Shown: positions 18,735-27,398, numbered from the stretch's first letter. The stretch is DNA of 64,000 bases from an uncultured Bacteroides sp. (GCF_963678425.1 NZ_OY782853.1:1-64000), one strand, 5' to 3'. Numbers and translations are program-made. Notes: generated by a model not told the origin, from the letters alone.

Positions 18735-20372
18735 ATGAGCATGTTTTGTAACCAGTGTCAGGAGACAGCCAAGAATACAGGCTGCACCATTAACGGAGTT
18801 TGCGGTAAAAAAGAAGATACCGCCAATATTCAGGATTTATTAATATTTGCGTGTCAGGGTCTTGCATTTGCAACTATCGAAGCCCGAAAGAAAGGGATAG
18901 ATACCAACGTAGAGAGTAAGCACATTACTAATGGCCTGTTTATAACTATCACAAATGCGAATTTTGATAACGTTTCAATAATGAAGGCTATCAATGATTG
19001 CATCACTCTCCGGGATAACCTGAAAACAAAAGCAAGTATTAGTGAAAAAAATGATGCACTTGACTGGAAAGGAACAAGCGAAGCAGACTTTCATGAAAAA
19101 GCAAAGCAGGTTAGCACTTTGTTCTTTGACAAAGACGAAGATATCCGTGCATTGAAACAGTATACATTGTTTGGCATAAAAGGTATTGCAGCCTATGCGG
19201 AACATGCCTTCAATCTGGGATTCGAAGAACAGGATGTCTACAACTTCATGGAGGAGACTCTTGTTATGATTTCCAAACCTATGAACCTGAAAGATATGCT
19301 CGACTGGCTTGTAAGAACCGGTGAACATGGAGTTAAGGTGATGGCTTTGCTTGACAAAGCAAACACTTCCACTTTTGGAAATCCTGAGATTTCGAACGTT
19401 AATATCGGAGTTGGTAAAAATCCTGGTATCCTTATTAGCGGACACGATCTGAATGATTTGGAACAGCTATTAATACAAACCGAAGGTAAAGGCGTTGATG
19501 TTTATACTCATTCCGAAATGTTGCCTTCTCATGCCTATCCTCATTTTAAGAAGTACAAACATCTGGTGGGAAACTACGGAAATGCATGGCACCGCCAGCT
19601 TGATGAATTTGAAACATTTAATGGTCCTGTTCTTTTTACCACTAACTGCTTGGTACCTCCGCGTAAAACAACCACCTATAACGATAGGATATTTACAACA
19701 GGAGCTACAGGAATGCCCGAATGGAAAGTTATTGATAAGAAATTGGTTAATGGTCATAAAGACTTTTCTGAAATTATAGAACTGGCAAAGAAATGTCCGC
19801 CACCTACAGAAATTGAGAATGGTGAAATAACTATCGGTTTTGCACACAATCAGGTGTTGGCTCTTGCCGATAAGATTCTGGATGCTGTTAATTCCGGAGC
19901 TATAAAAAAAATGGTTGTGATGTCGGGTTGTGATGCTCGTCAGAAAAGCCGTGAATATTATACTGAATTTGCAAAACAACTGCCAAAAGATACTGTGATT
20001 CTTACTTCTGGATGTGCTAAATATCGCTATAACAAGTTGAAATTGGGCGACATCAATGGTATACCAAGAGTACTGGATGCCGGTCAGTGCAATGATTCAT
20101 ATTCATGGGCAGTAGTTGCGCTTAAATTAAAAGAAGTTCTGAAGCTGGACGACATTAATAAATTACCAATTATCTTTAATATTGCCTGGTACGAGCAAAA
20201 AGCAATCATTGTTCATCTTGCCCTGCTATATCTTGGAATAAAGAATACACATATCGGTCCTACTTTGCCTGGATTCTTAACTCCTAACCTTTTAAAAATT
20301 GTTCAGGACAGTTTTGGTGTTCAGACTATCACCACCGTAGAAGAAGATATGAAATCTTTTGGACTTAATTAA
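18735..20372 (+). CDS. hcp: Hybrid cluster protein (hydroxylamine/NO reductase)
   Basis: A 545-residue Hcp. The N-terminal cysteines C5, C8, C17 and C23 (CX2C-X8-C-X5-C) bind the simple Fe-S cluster of the class found in strict anaerobes. Hybrid-cluster ligands are recognisable in [18 protein letters not shown] and [10 protein letters not shown]. The enzyme is cytoplasmic and reduces NO or hydroxylamine under anaerobic nitrosative stress. It is followed by a strong bidirectional stem-loop and faces hemerythrin and scdA genes, making a nitrosative-stress block with the Crp/Fnr regulator at 22134. No Hcr-type reductase is adjacent. Confidence 0.97.
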   Translation: MSMFCNQCQETAKNTGCTINGVCGKKEDTANIQDLLIFACQGLAFATIEARKKGIDTNVESKHITNGLFITITNANFDNVSIMKAINDCITLRDNLKTKASISEKNDALDWKGTSEADFHEKAKQVSTLFFDKDEDIRALKQYTLFGIKGIAAYAEHAFNLGFEEQDVYNFMEETLVMISKPMNLKDMLDWLVRTGEHGVKVMALLDKANTSTFGNPEISNVNIGVGKNPGILISGHDLNDLEQLLIQTEGKGVDVYTHSEMLPSHAYPHFKKYKHLVGNYGNAWHRQLDEFETFNGPVLFTTNCLVPPRKTTTYNDRIFTTGATGMPEWKVIDKKLVNGHKDFSEIIELAKKCPPPTEIENGEITIGFAHNQVLALADKILDAVNSGAIKKMVVMSGCDARQKSREYYTEFAKQLPKDTVILTSGCAKYRYNKLKLGDINGIPRVLDAGQCNDSYSWAVVALKLKEVLKLDDINKLPIIFNIAWYEQKAIIVHLALLYLGIKNTHIGPTLPGFLTPNLLKIVQDSFGVQTITTVEEDMKSFGLN

Positions 20373-20399
20373 GAACTACAGAAACTGAAAATATTAAAA

Positions 20400-20429
20400 A
20401 AAAGGCAGCAAATGAATTTGCTGCCTTTT
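20400..20429. terminator. Bidirectional terminator between hcp and hemerythrin gene
   Basis: Perfect 14-bp inverted repeat with A-tract before and TTTT after, 27 bp past the hcp stop and 22 bp past the convergent hemerythrin stop. Intrinsic terminator in both directions. Confidence 0.85.
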
Positions 20430-20451
20430 ACATTCTTCTTTATAATTTATG

Positions 20452-21003
20452 TCAACTAATATATTTATTCTCTAGCTTTGCCAGTAACGCCTGAAGTTCA
20501 TTATACTTGTCTTCATCAATAACCTTTTCTTCGTGTTCTCTGAATTTTGTTAATAGCTCATTCTGTATACCTTCGGGAATCATACGATCTCCCATCATAA
20601 ACAAGATGTTGTTCTCTTTTTCAATATGATTTCTCATTAAAGCAACATAAGAGAATGCAGCATTTTCAAAAGCTTGAAGATCTGTATTTTGTTCAGAAAC
20701 ACTTTCTCTCATTGCACGGATATTGCTTCTGCCTTGTTCGTGTTCTGCAAGCATTACACCAATAGGTCCGTCATCTTTAGGAATGCCAGCTTCCTCAAGA
20801 GAAGGGAAGTATAAATCCTCTTCTTTTCCATGATGATTCTTGTCGGCAAATAGAACCACAAACTCAACTAATTCTTTTAAATCCTGCACATCTACATTTT
20901 CACTTTGCTGAATTTTTGTTGCTATACTGTCTAAGACATTCAGAGCTATCTTAATAGCTTCATGCTCATGTCTCAATTCTTCACTTGCTTTTTCCATAAT
21001 CAT
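20452..21003 (-). CDS. Hemerythrin domain protein
   Basis: A 183-residue all-helical protein carrying the diiron ligand pattern of cytoplasmic hemerythrins: LRHEHEAI near the N-terminus, DKNHHGKEEDLYFPSLEE, LAEHEQGRS and MRNHIEKENNILF. Such proteins bind O2 or NO or act in iron handling. It begins 35 bp after the scdA stop and is likely co-transcribed with the [2Fe-2S] protein and scdA from the promoter at 21992-21999. The context points to NO or oxygen protection. Confidence 0.93.
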   Translation of the reverse strand: MIMEKASEELRHEHEAIKIALNVLDSIATKIQQSENVDVQDLKELVEFVVLFADKNHHGKEEDLYFPSLEEAGIPKDDGPIGVMLAEHEQGRSNIRAMRESVSEQNTDLQAFENAAFSYVALMRNHIEKENNILFMMGDRMIPEGIQNELLTKFREHEEKVIDEDKYNELQALLAKLENKYIS

Positions 21004-21038
21004 TGTTTTTTCTCAGAATATTCAATGAATATTCCTCT

Positions 21039-21734
21039 CTATTTGGTTAAGTTTAATGCTTTAGGATACAAAATATTATTTTCAAGATGCACATGCGTAT
21101 GCAGATCATCTTCAAACTCTTCAAGTAATTTATAAGTCAGACGATAGGTATTACAACCATCATCCGGAACAGAATACCTCTTACTCAACACATTTATTTT
21201 GTCTATTGTACCGCCTATCAGTTCATGCTCATCCATCATCGGAGCTATTTGTGAAGTAATTATTTCTTTGGCCTGCACTGAATTAGTGCGCAGTGCTTCT
21301 TTAATAGCCGGAAAAAACACATCTTCTTCCTGTCGCTGATGTATGGGTAATTCAGTATTTACCAATGAAAACAAATCAGCAATCTCTTTCAGTTCCGGAT
21401 GATTAGCTCCATGAACCTGAACAAGCTTATTCAGATACGCCATTAATTGAGGTAAAAGTTTATAAACCTTGTTATGATATTCATTTACTATGTAATCACA
21501 CAAGAAGTCTAAATTCCAGTCATTATAGTTTAGCTGTCTGTTTGAAACTACCTCATCCAGATTATTCAGCTTATATTCAATTTCAGCTATATTCAGATTC
21601 TTTTCTTTTGCAGCCTGTTCTAAACTTTGATTTCCACCGCAGCAAAAATCAATGCCTTCTCGTTTAAATATCTCTGCAGCCCTAAAATCTTCAGTGACAA
21701 TATCACCTACCTTCATACTCCTTAAATCTTTCAT
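21039..21734 (-). CDS. scdA: Iron-sulfur cluster repair diiron protein (ScdA/RIC/YtfE)
   Basis: A 231-residue cytoplasmic protein. The N-terminal ScdA_N (DUF542) segment contains FKREGIDFCCGGNQSLEQA with the paired cysteines. The C-terminal hemerythrin-like four-helix domain supplies diiron histidines (HGANHPELKE, PIHQRQEEDVFFPA, MDEHELIGG, HTHVHLENNILYPKAL). RIC proteins repair Fe-S clusters damaged by NO or peroxide. It lies between the small [2Fe-2S] protein and the hemerythrin gene in one operon. Confidence 0.96.
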   Translation of the reverse strand: MKDLRSMKVGDIVTEDFRAAEIFKREGIDFCCGGNQSLEQAAKEKNLNIAEIEYKLNNLDEVVSNRQLNYNDWNLDFLCDYIVNEYHNKVYKLLPQLMAYLNKLVQVHGANHPELKEIADLFSLVNTELPIHQRQEEDVFFPAIKEALRTNSVQAKEIITSQIAPMMDEHELIGGTIDKINVLSKRYSVPDDGCNTYRLTYKLLEEFEDDLHTHVHLENNILYPKALNLTK

Positions 21735-21745
21735 ACCTTTGAACT

Positions 21746-21925
21746 TTAACCGTTTACTTCATTTAATATATCTTCAATATCAGGAATGCAACTTCCACAA
21801 ACTGTTCCGGCAGTAGTTTCTTCACCTACTTCATCTGCCGTGGTTAACCCTTTTTCTTTGATAGCTTTCACTATTTCACTTTTCATTATGCCATTGCAAT
21901 GGCAGATTTCAACATCTTCATCCAT
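21746..21925 (-). CDS. Small BFD-like [2Fe-2S]-binding protein
   Basis: A 59-residue ORF starting at 21923-21925 (MDEDVEICHCNGIMKSEI) with four cysteines, C8, C10, C43 and C46. The pattern is CxC-x32-CxxC, as in bacterioferritin-associated ferredoxins and the [2Fe-2S] domain of NirB-like proteins. It is the first gene of the scdA-hemerythrin operon, ending 11 bp before scdA. A role as electron donor or cluster sensor for the NO-protective proteins is inferred from position. Confidence 0.85.
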   Translation of the reverse strand: MDEDVEICHCNGIMKSEIVKAIKEKGLTTADEVGEETTAGTVCGSCIPDIEDILNEVNG

Positions 21926-21991
21926 AATTGTATTTTTTATTGGTTTATAGTACTAATTCTTCAGATGATCAATTCATCTTTCTTATTGCGA

Positions 21992-22036
21992 CAAAGGTAC
22001 GTGAGTGACAAGCCAAAAACTGTAACCCAGATTACA
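21992..22036 (-). promoter_or_regulatory. scdA-operon promoter with Crp/Fnr-type operator
   Basis: The minus strand -7 box TAccTTTG is at 21992-21999 (start predicted near 21986). TGTAA-N6-TTACA, a perfect dyad with Crp/Fnr half-site spacing, lies at 22021-22036. Its centre is about 42-43 bp upstream of the predicted start, the class II activator position. The regulator gene at 22134 is divergent from this site. Confidence 0.65.
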
Positions 22037-22133
22037 CTATAGAGCTTTTAACAATATTTAATCGGGAAAAATTATATCATCCTGAATTAAGTTTGTTTAC
22101 TTAGCAGATACGAATTTTGCAAAACAAGAAGAT

Positions 22134-22796
22134 ATGAATAAAAGAGATTTAGCCATCTGCCCGCTATTCAATAATATGAGTAATGAAGAGCATGATGCTT
22201 TTTTAGAAAGAAATGTAAAGGCTAAAATCAGTTTCAGGAAAGGTGAAACGGTAGTCCGGCAAGGTGAGGTGATCAATTATTTATATTTACTGGTAGAAGG
22301 TGTGGTGCGGACTCAAATGATTACACAGGAAGGAAATGTGCTGGAAATAGAATTGCTGGAAGCTGTGATGCCGCTTGCGCCGGCTTTTATCTTTGCGAAT
22401 AACAATAAATACCCTGTTGATGTGGTAACAATGGAGCCGTGTACTTTCCTGAAAATAGCCAAATCGGACTGGCTCAATGAAATGGTTCATAATGAAAAAC
22501 TGATGATTAACTTCTTGACACTAAATTCCAATATGGCCGTTTTTCTGTCAATGAAGTTGCAAATGATATCTCTCAAAAGCCTTAAATATAAGCTGGCTAT
22601 TTTTTTATTGGAAAAGACTACTCCGGAAAAGAACTACTTTATACTTAAACGTACAAGAACTCAACTTTCTGAGTACTTCGGGGTACAACGCCCATCACTT
22701 GCCCGTATAATAAAGGAGCTGGAGGATGAAGGCATTATCAAAACTGAAGGCCGGGTTGTTACAGTCCTTGACAGGAATAAACTGGCAAAAATATAA
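22134..22796 (+). CDS. Crp/Fnr family transcriptional regulator
   Basis: A 220-residue regulator with an N-terminal cyclic-nucleotide-type beta-barrel (residues about 10-130, GETVVRQGEVINYLYLLVEGVVR) and a C-terminal winged helix (RTQLSEYFGVQRPSLARIIKELEDEGII). It lacks the Fnr N-terminal cysteine cluster; only one cysteine is near the start. A heme or other NO-sensing mode, as in HcpR/DNR-type regulators, is possible. It is divergent from the scdA operon across the TGTAA-N6-TTACA site and is the likely regulator of that operon and of hcp. Confidence 0.92.
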   Translation: MNKRDLAICPLFNNMSNEEHDAFLERNVKAKISFRKGETVVRQGEVINYLYLLVEGVVRTQMITQEGNVLEIELLEAVMPLAPAFIFANNNKYPVDVVTMEPCTFLKIAKSDWLNEMVHNEKLMINFLTLNSNMAVFLSMKLQMISLKSLKYKLAIFLLEKTTPEKNYFILKRTRTQLSEYFGVQRPSLARIIKELEDEGIIKTEGRVVTVLDRNKLAKI

Positions 22797-22806
22797 GGAA
22801 TTATAG

Positions 22807-22815
22807 TACATTTGC
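22807..22815 (+). promoter_or_regulatory. -7 element for the FKBP gene
   Basis: TAcaTTTGC, exact match to the consensus, 51 bp before the ATG at 22866. Confidence 0.6.
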
Positions 22816-22865
22816 ACTGAAAACATACCCGAACAGATAGAATTCAATAATAAAATAAAACAATT

Positions 22866-23267
22866 ATGAGCTTAAAGCATAAAGATTACAAAGAAGCAAA
22901 TATGCAGTTTCTGGAAGAGAACCTGAACGAAGAGGGTGTTATGGAACTGCCTTGTGGTGTGCAGTACAAAGTCATTTTACAGGGAAAAGGTCCTGTGCCT
23001 GGTGCGAAAAGTACCGTGAAGGTGCATTATAAAGGTACAATGATTGACGGAACGGTATTTGACGACTCTTTTAGCCGCAAACGTCCTGAGTCATTTCGTG
23101 TGAATGAGGTTATTACTGGTTGGCAGGAAGCTTTGCAGGCCATGCCTCTTGGTTCGCGCTGGATAATTTACATTCCATACATGCTGGGATATGGAACCAG
23201 GGCAGCAGGAAAAATTAAGCCCTACTCTACTCTCATTTTTGAAGTGGAATTGTTGGGGGTAAAATAA
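22866..23267 (+). CDS. FKBP-type peptidyl-prolyl cis-trans isomerase
   Basis: A 133-residue single-domain FKBP without a signal peptide, so cytoplasmic. A short helical lead (residues 1-22) precedes the FKBP fold: VKVHYKGTMIDGTVFDDSF, then VITGWQEALQAMPLGSRW, the IPYMLGYG loop and the terminal strand STLIFEVELLGV. Active-site aromatics (Y, F, W, Y) are conserved. It is monocistronic with its own -7 box. Fragments of a diverged second copy lie at 41950-42041 in the same orientation, on the other side of the defence island. Confidence 0.95.
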   Translation: MSLKHKDYKEANMQFLEENLNEEGVMELPCGVQYKVILQGKGPVPGAKSTVKVHYKGTMIDGTVFDDSFSRKRPESFRVNEVITGWQEALQAMPLGSRWIIYIPYMLGYGTRAAGKIKPYSTLIFEVELLGVK

Positions 23268-23316
23268 CAATAGATTCTGCTCATCGTCCAATTGGATACG
23301 AAACCAGCTTTTATTA

Positions 23317-23434
23317 CCCTCACTCCATCACTTTTCAGGCAAACACCTCTGAATATAAACCAATTACAGAGTGATGGATGGTTTTTCATCCATCACTCTA
23401 CCATCACTTTCCGGGGCTACCCTCACTTTTTCAG
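23317..23434. repeat. Stem-loop and CCATCACT-type repeats between FKBP and VapE genes
   Basis: A perfect 13-bp inverted repeat (23368-23380 with 23387-23399, 6-base loop) separates the convergent FKBP and VapE genes. Variants of CCATCACT or CCCTCACT occur near 23317, 23326, 23390, 23401 and 23420. Neither strand has a clear T-run, so terminator function is uncertain. Confidence 0.55.
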
Positions 23435-25506
23435 CACTCCACCACGTTATATAGCCTGCCTTTGTTCGAGCTAGTCTGCGGAATTTTCAGCTTACTCAGA
23501 ATACGTCCGAAAGTGGTAATCTTTGTAGCCGAGAGTTTGAAGCCACTCTTTTTCTGCAATCGGATCAGAATATCAGAAGCCAGCAGTTTTTCACACGGTT
23601 CATTCTTTCCGGCTGCACGATAGTACTGCAAGAAAAGCTGTTCGGCAGGAGGCTGTACTTCAAATTTCTCATTACCGGCCATCAGAACAGCCTCGTCCTC
23701 AGTGTCAAACCAATAACGCTCTCCACTCTGAATTTCACTCACTGCCTGCGCATAGAGCTGTTCATAGTTTATATCCTTCGGAATTTTTATAATGTCCGTT
23801 ACCTCTATACAGATATACCGGCGGCCACCGGAAGTATCTGTCAGCAAATCGTAATGATTGCTTGTGGCAATAAACGAAGCATAGCGGCGCAACTCCTGCA
23901 CAACACTTTGGTTGGGCTTGCGTGTTTTAACCACCGGCTTCTGAAGTATATGTTTCAGAAATGCCTGCTGACCAACAGTTATCTGATCGAACTCATCGAT
24001 GCTTATCAAAGCAAACCGATTGAGATAAAGTTCGGCATCCCGCTTACTGCCAAAATCAATACTGTCCGTGTAATACGCACGCAACTCTGGCGGAACTATG
24101 CTAAGGCAGAACGTTGATTTCTTGTATCCCTGTTTTCCAACAAGTAAGGGCGATGTACTGTTTGCATACTGTTTATCCATTCCCTGCCAGTGAGCCACCA
24201 TGCACAGAAACCAGCGATGAAAAAAATCGCGCCAATATTTATTCTCACACGGCACAGCATCTGCCAGCAGACGAATGCGGTCTTTCCCATCCCATGCAGG
24301 AAGTTTAAACAGGTAATCCTCAATAGGAGCAAACAGCGGAGTGCGGTCAGAAAAGATATAGCGCGTCACATCTCTGTCCCATAACTGTATGCCCTCCTTC
24401 TGAGCATTGAGCGCAATACTGTTAAACACCCTCTGCGTTACGGGGCGGAAATCAAAAACAAATGAATTGCGTTCCCTGTACTCCATTCCGGTAGTCTGCG
24501 TATTGTGGCGGAACTCATAACGGCGGTCCATAAACTCCTCCGTCTTCACAGCCAGCTGCTGCTCGGCAGTCAGGCATGGTTTGCCACCAAAATTCTTTCC
24601 ACCCAGATACACATTATGAACCGTCAGCCTCAACTCCATTTCCCTCTTAAGAAGATCAAAATGAAGCATTGCCCCCTTCACCACATCTTCCTCCGGCACA
24701 CCCGACTTAAAACAGTTCCCCGCCAGAGCCACCAGAAACGGCTTTATATCTTCCTCCTGCGGAAAGCCTCCCATCTCCTCATAAACAGCCTGCAACGAAG
24801 ATTCGAACAAGGAAGAAACCACACTTCTGTACTGCTGCCCCGGCATCAGCCTCAGTAACGAATCATTTTCACCATACACTGTACCCTCATTAATAAGCTC
24901 TGCATTCACTTCGCAAGGCTGTTTCATGAGGATGGGATTCGTTTCGGGATTAAAGAACAGGCCCGAATCACAGGAATAACGACAGCAACGATTCAATGAC
25001 GGACGTTTCAACGTTACCTTATAGGATATCAGTTCCTCGTAAAACCTCACAGCCTTGCGATACGCATGCGCATGAAACAGCTCCGCATCCGTTTCTGTCT
25101 GCGGTAAAGAATCATCGGGGCGGATAAAAGAGACAAGCAGTTTCACACTTTTCCCGCTGGAACCAATAAACGCAGCAAGTGTATGCGGCAAGCGCGCCAC
25201 TTCATCTCTTACCGCCTCAGCTTCCTCCACTCCCGCCAGGCGGTCAATCTCCAGTAAAACCACACCATTATAATGAATCATTTCCTGCCGTGCATCAGCC
25301 TTCTTAAATTCCGCTGCAAAACACAACTTAGGCAATTTATCAACCGCCGTGCAATGAACCGTCCTATTTACATATTGTAAAGAATGTCGTAAATTAATAA
25401 CAAGTTGTTCTTCCGTCCCTGCTTTGATATTTTCCATCAATGCAGATAGTTTTACATTTCGCTGTGTTTCTCTTCTCAATAAGCCTTTAAATTGTGTTGC
25501 TTTCAT
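23431..25506 (-). CDS. VirE_N / VapE-type P-loop protein (BT4734-like)
   Basis: A 691-residue protein. The N-terminal part (about 60-200; GVVLLEIDRLAGVEEA and LAAFIGSSGKSVKLLV) matches the BT4734/BF3469-like VirE_N domain. The C-terminal half is a VapE-type P-loop ATPase with a Walker A variant near residue 455-463 (VGKQGYKKSTF) and Walker B near 504 (LISIDEFDQ). The archetypal Walker glycine before K-S/T is replaced by K. These proteins resemble phage/plasmid primase-helicases and are typical of mobile elements and islands in Bacteroides. No integrase or replication initiator is adjacent. The 22-bp repeats start about 100 bp upstream. Confidence 0.85.
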   Translation of the reverse strand: MKATQFKGLLRRETQRNVKLSALMENIKAGTEEQLVINLRHSLQYVNRTVHCTAVDKLPKLCFAAEFKKADARQEMIHYNGVVLLEIDRLAGVEEAEAVRDEVARLPHTLAAFIGSSGKSVKLLVSFIRPDDSLPQTETDAELFHAHAYRKAVRFYEELISYKVTLKRPSLNRCCRYSCDSGLFFNPETNPILMKQPCEVNAELINEGTVYGENDSLLRLMPGQQYRSVVSSLFESSLQAVYEEMGGFPQEEDIKPFLVALAGNCFKSGVPEEDVVKGAMLHFDLLKREMELRLTVHNVYLGGKNFGGKPCLTAEQQLAVKTEEFMDRRYEFRHNTQTTGMEYRERNSFVFDFRPVTQRVFNSIALNAQKEGIQLWDRDVTRYIFSDRTPLFAPIEDYLFKLPAWDGKDRIRLLADAVPCENKYWRDFFHRWFLCMVAHWQGMDKQYANSTSPLLVGKQGYKKSTFCLSIVPPELRAYYTDSIDFGSKRDAELYLNRFALISIDEFDQITVGQQAFLKHILQKPVVKTRKPNQSVVQELRRYASFIATSNHYDLLTDTSGGRRYICIEVTDIIKIPKDINYEQLYAQAVSEIQSGERYWFDTEDEAVLMAGNEKFEVQPPAEQLFLQYYRAAGKNEPCEKLLASDILIRLQKKSGFKLSATKITTFGRILSKLKIPQTSSNKGRLYNVVEC

Positions 25507-25530
25507 GTTTTTTATTTATTAATTATACCC

Positions 25531-25538
25531 TAAAGATA
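25531..25538 (-). promoter_or_regulatory. Possible -7 element for the VapE-type gene
   Basis: The minus strand reads TAtcTTTA, one base off TAnnTTTG, 25 bp ahead of the ATG. Confidence 0.3.
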
Positions 25539-25603
25539 TGTCACAATCTACTTAAAAACAAATATTTATACCCAATTTTAATAAATTTATTTTACCATGG
25601 TTT

Positions 25604-25645
25604 ACGGGCAGATATAACAAATTACACGGGCAGATATAACAAATT
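25604..25645. repeat. Two-copy 22-bp direct repeat
   Basis: ACGGGCAGATATAACAAATT occurs at 25604-25623 and 25626-25645, identical over 20 bases with a 22-bp period. Confidence 0.85.
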
Positions 25646-25653
25646 CTTCAAAG

Positions 25654-25759
25654 GAAGTTAAGTGAGCACTCATCTGTGAACCCATGAGTTCTCAGTTGTG
25701 AACCCATGGGCCTTCAGTTGAGAACCCATGAGCCCTCATCTGAGAACTCACTTAACTTC
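25654..25759. repeat. 22-bp tandem repeats enclosed by a 13-bp inverted repeat
   Basis: GAAGTTAAGTGAG (25654-25666) and its exact reverse complement (25747-25759) enclose four consecutive 22-bp units at 25669, 25691, 25713 and 25735. The core is TGwGAACCCATGrG; the last unit is degenerate. The period equals that of the preceding two-copy repeat. Iteron-like or structured-RNA function is possible; neither is proven. Confidence 0.8.
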
Positions 25760-26265
25760 GCCCGAAAAATTAGTTAACTTCGGTTATGTATGTAAATAAC
25801 ACAGGGCAATAATCTGCTTAGCGATTTTGCGGGTAAAACGGGCGTTGAAGCAACTAGAATCAGTCTGCGGATAAAGATAAAAAGGGAGTAGCAATTGGAG
25901 AGGAAAAACGATTTGTTTTTCAGGAGTAAAAATAGTTGAAAGAACGATATTTTAATTATACTGATTATATATTCAGGGCTCAGCAAGTTATTTACTGAGC
26001 CCTGAAATAGAGGTATTATTTGTTAGTGCTTATAGCAATCTTTTATCTGAATATTTTTGTAGAGCAGGTGAAAGAGTGACTTTTTTATAATTTTTATACC
26101 CGAAATAGTGAGGGATGGGGCCATTTGTTAGGGATGAGTGAGAGATATTTTGCATCTCTCACCTAGTGGTTCGTTTTGTGTATCAGAGTTTTAGTGGTTG
26201 GTTGGTGAGGGAGTTAGGGATGAAAAAATTATTATAAAAAACAGACTGTGATTTAATAAAATGTT
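25760..26265. other. Non-coding region with two stem-loops
   Basis: No convincing gene was found. A perfect 12-bp stem-loop at 25972-26006 and a 9-bp stem-loop at 26138-26162 are present. Several GTGAGxGATG-type words lie near 26108-26220 and are the reverse complement of those beside the 3' end of the VapE gene. Confidence 0.5.
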
Positions 26266-26274
26266 TATCTTTGC
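26266..26274 (+). promoter_or_regulatory. -7 element for the Panacea toxin-antitoxin operon
   Basis: TAtcTTTGC, exact consensus match, 63 bp before the ATG at 26337. Confidence 0.6.
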
Positions 26275-26336
26275 ATCACAATAAACCATATAAGTCTCTA
26301 CCTTGTTATATTGTTAAGAAACTAAACGTTTAAATT

Positions 26337-26912
26337 ATGTGCCTTGGAATTCAAGTAAATAAAGATAAGATAGGGAATCTGATAGTATTATTAGCTGGCA
26401 GATTGAAACCTTTATATCACACAAAACTGATAAAGTTACTTTATTTAATAGATGAAGAGGCTGTAAAAGATGGAGGTATTCCTATTACCTGGCTAGATTA
26501 TAAAGCCTGGCAATATGGTCCTGTTGCACCGGAAACATTCTTTATTAAGGAAGAGACTAATCTTTTTAATAGCTATATTGAAAAGAGCAAAAAAGGTGAC
26601 GGCACAATTATTAAGCCTAAAGTAAGCTTTGATGATAGCGAATTCAGTGATTATGATCTTGAAATTATTGAGCGTGCGATTACTAAATTCGGGCACATGG
26701 CTCCTAAGGATTTAGTCAAATTGACTCATAAAGAAGGTTCTTTATGGGATATTGCAAAAAAAGAGAATCACATAAACTTTGATGCTTCAAATACTACATC
26801 TGATTATACTCTTGATTTTACCCGGATTATATCTGATGATGAACTAAAGCTGTCTAATTACGAAGGCGCCAAAGAGACTATGATGTTCAGAGCACAAATA
26901 AAGAAGTGCTAA
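26337..26912 (+). CDS. Panacea-domain (DUF4065/SocA-like) antitoxin
   Basis: A 191-residue cytoplasmic protein. The Panacea signature is clear at residues about 20-65 (LYHTKLIKLLYLIDEEAV, then WLDYKAWQYGPVAPETFF), with the later conserved block FGHMAPKDLVKLTHKEGSLWD. Panacea domains serve as interchangeable antitoxin modules for many unrelated toxins. It is the first gene of a two-gene operon; the next start codon comes one base after its stop, the usual toxin-antitoxin layout. It lies at the edge of the defence island and converges on the AIPR gene. Confidence 0.88.
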   Translation: MCLGIQVNKDKIGNLIVLLAGRLKPLYHTKLIKLLYLIDEEAVKDGGIPITWLDYKAWQYGPVAPETFFIKEETNLFNSYIEKSKKGDGTIIKPKVSFDDSEFSDYDLEIIERAITKFGHMAPKDLVKLTHKEGSLWDIAKKENHINFDASNTTSDYTLDFTRIISDDELKLSNYEGAKETMMFRAQIKKC

Positions 26913-26913
26913 G

Positions 26914-27372
26914 ATGTTTACTCCCGGTAATATTCTTCATGGTGAGTTTGACCTTGGAACTGATAAAAAAGAAAAGTTTGCTATTGTATTATACAATGAT
27001 GGTGTAGATTGCATACTTACCACTTTCACAACTTCTCAGGAACGTTCTACAGTAATAAGTCCTTGCCACGGAAAAAATCCCGCAGAAGGTGAAGCTAAAT
27101 CCTATGTTTTTAAGTCTAAAACAGAAATAGGATGTACTCCCGATGGGGAAACACCCTTTTTCTTTCATAAAGATACTACTGTTGTACCCGACTATGGTTA
27201 TACTAGCTCAACTATAGAATGCTTCACCAAGAAAGTTGACAATCTGAAAGTTGTGTGTAATCTATACAAGCATGAATATTCTAATTTAATTTATACTTTA
27301 TATAATTGCAAGTATACTCCTAGAAAATACAAGACGTTGTTTGAGGAGATATTATTTAAGATGGCGGAGTAG
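26914..27372 (+). CDS. Putative toxin partner of the Panacea antitoxin
   Basis: A 152-residue protein with no family I can name with certainty. It begins FTPGNILHGEFDLGTDKKEK then FAIVLYNDG and LTTFTTSQERS, resembling the SH3-like barrel of PemK/MazF toxins (G-x-I/V at the start, a K-x-x-x-V-L strand and a T-S turn). The second half (FKSKTEIGCTPDG then FFFHKDTTV) is not typical of MazF and may define a separate family. Position one base after a Panacea antitoxin supports a toxin role by context. It ends 26 bp from the convergent AIPR stop. Confidence 0.6.
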   Translation: MFTPGNILHGEFDLGTDKKEKFAIVLYNDGVDCILTTFTTSQERSTVISPCHGKNPAEGEAKSYVFKSKTEIGCTPDGETPFFFHKDTTVVPDYGYTSSTIECFTKKVDNLKVVCNLYKHEYSNLIYTLYNCKYTPRKYKTLFEEILFKMAE

Positions 27373-27398
27373 AATAATCACTTATTATCCGTTATACA

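Noticed and set aside
23431..25506. Complete prophage or integrative element
   Set aside because: Apart from the VapE-type protein no integrase, capsid, tail, relaxase or transfer gene is present nearby.
25669..25756. Possible CRISPR array
   Set aside because: Units are contiguous 22-mers without unique spacers, and no cas gene is nearby.
25774..25986. 70-codon minus-strand ORF in the repeat region
   Set aside because: Low-complexity, hydrophobic, no promoter or RBS, and its start overlaps a stem-loop.
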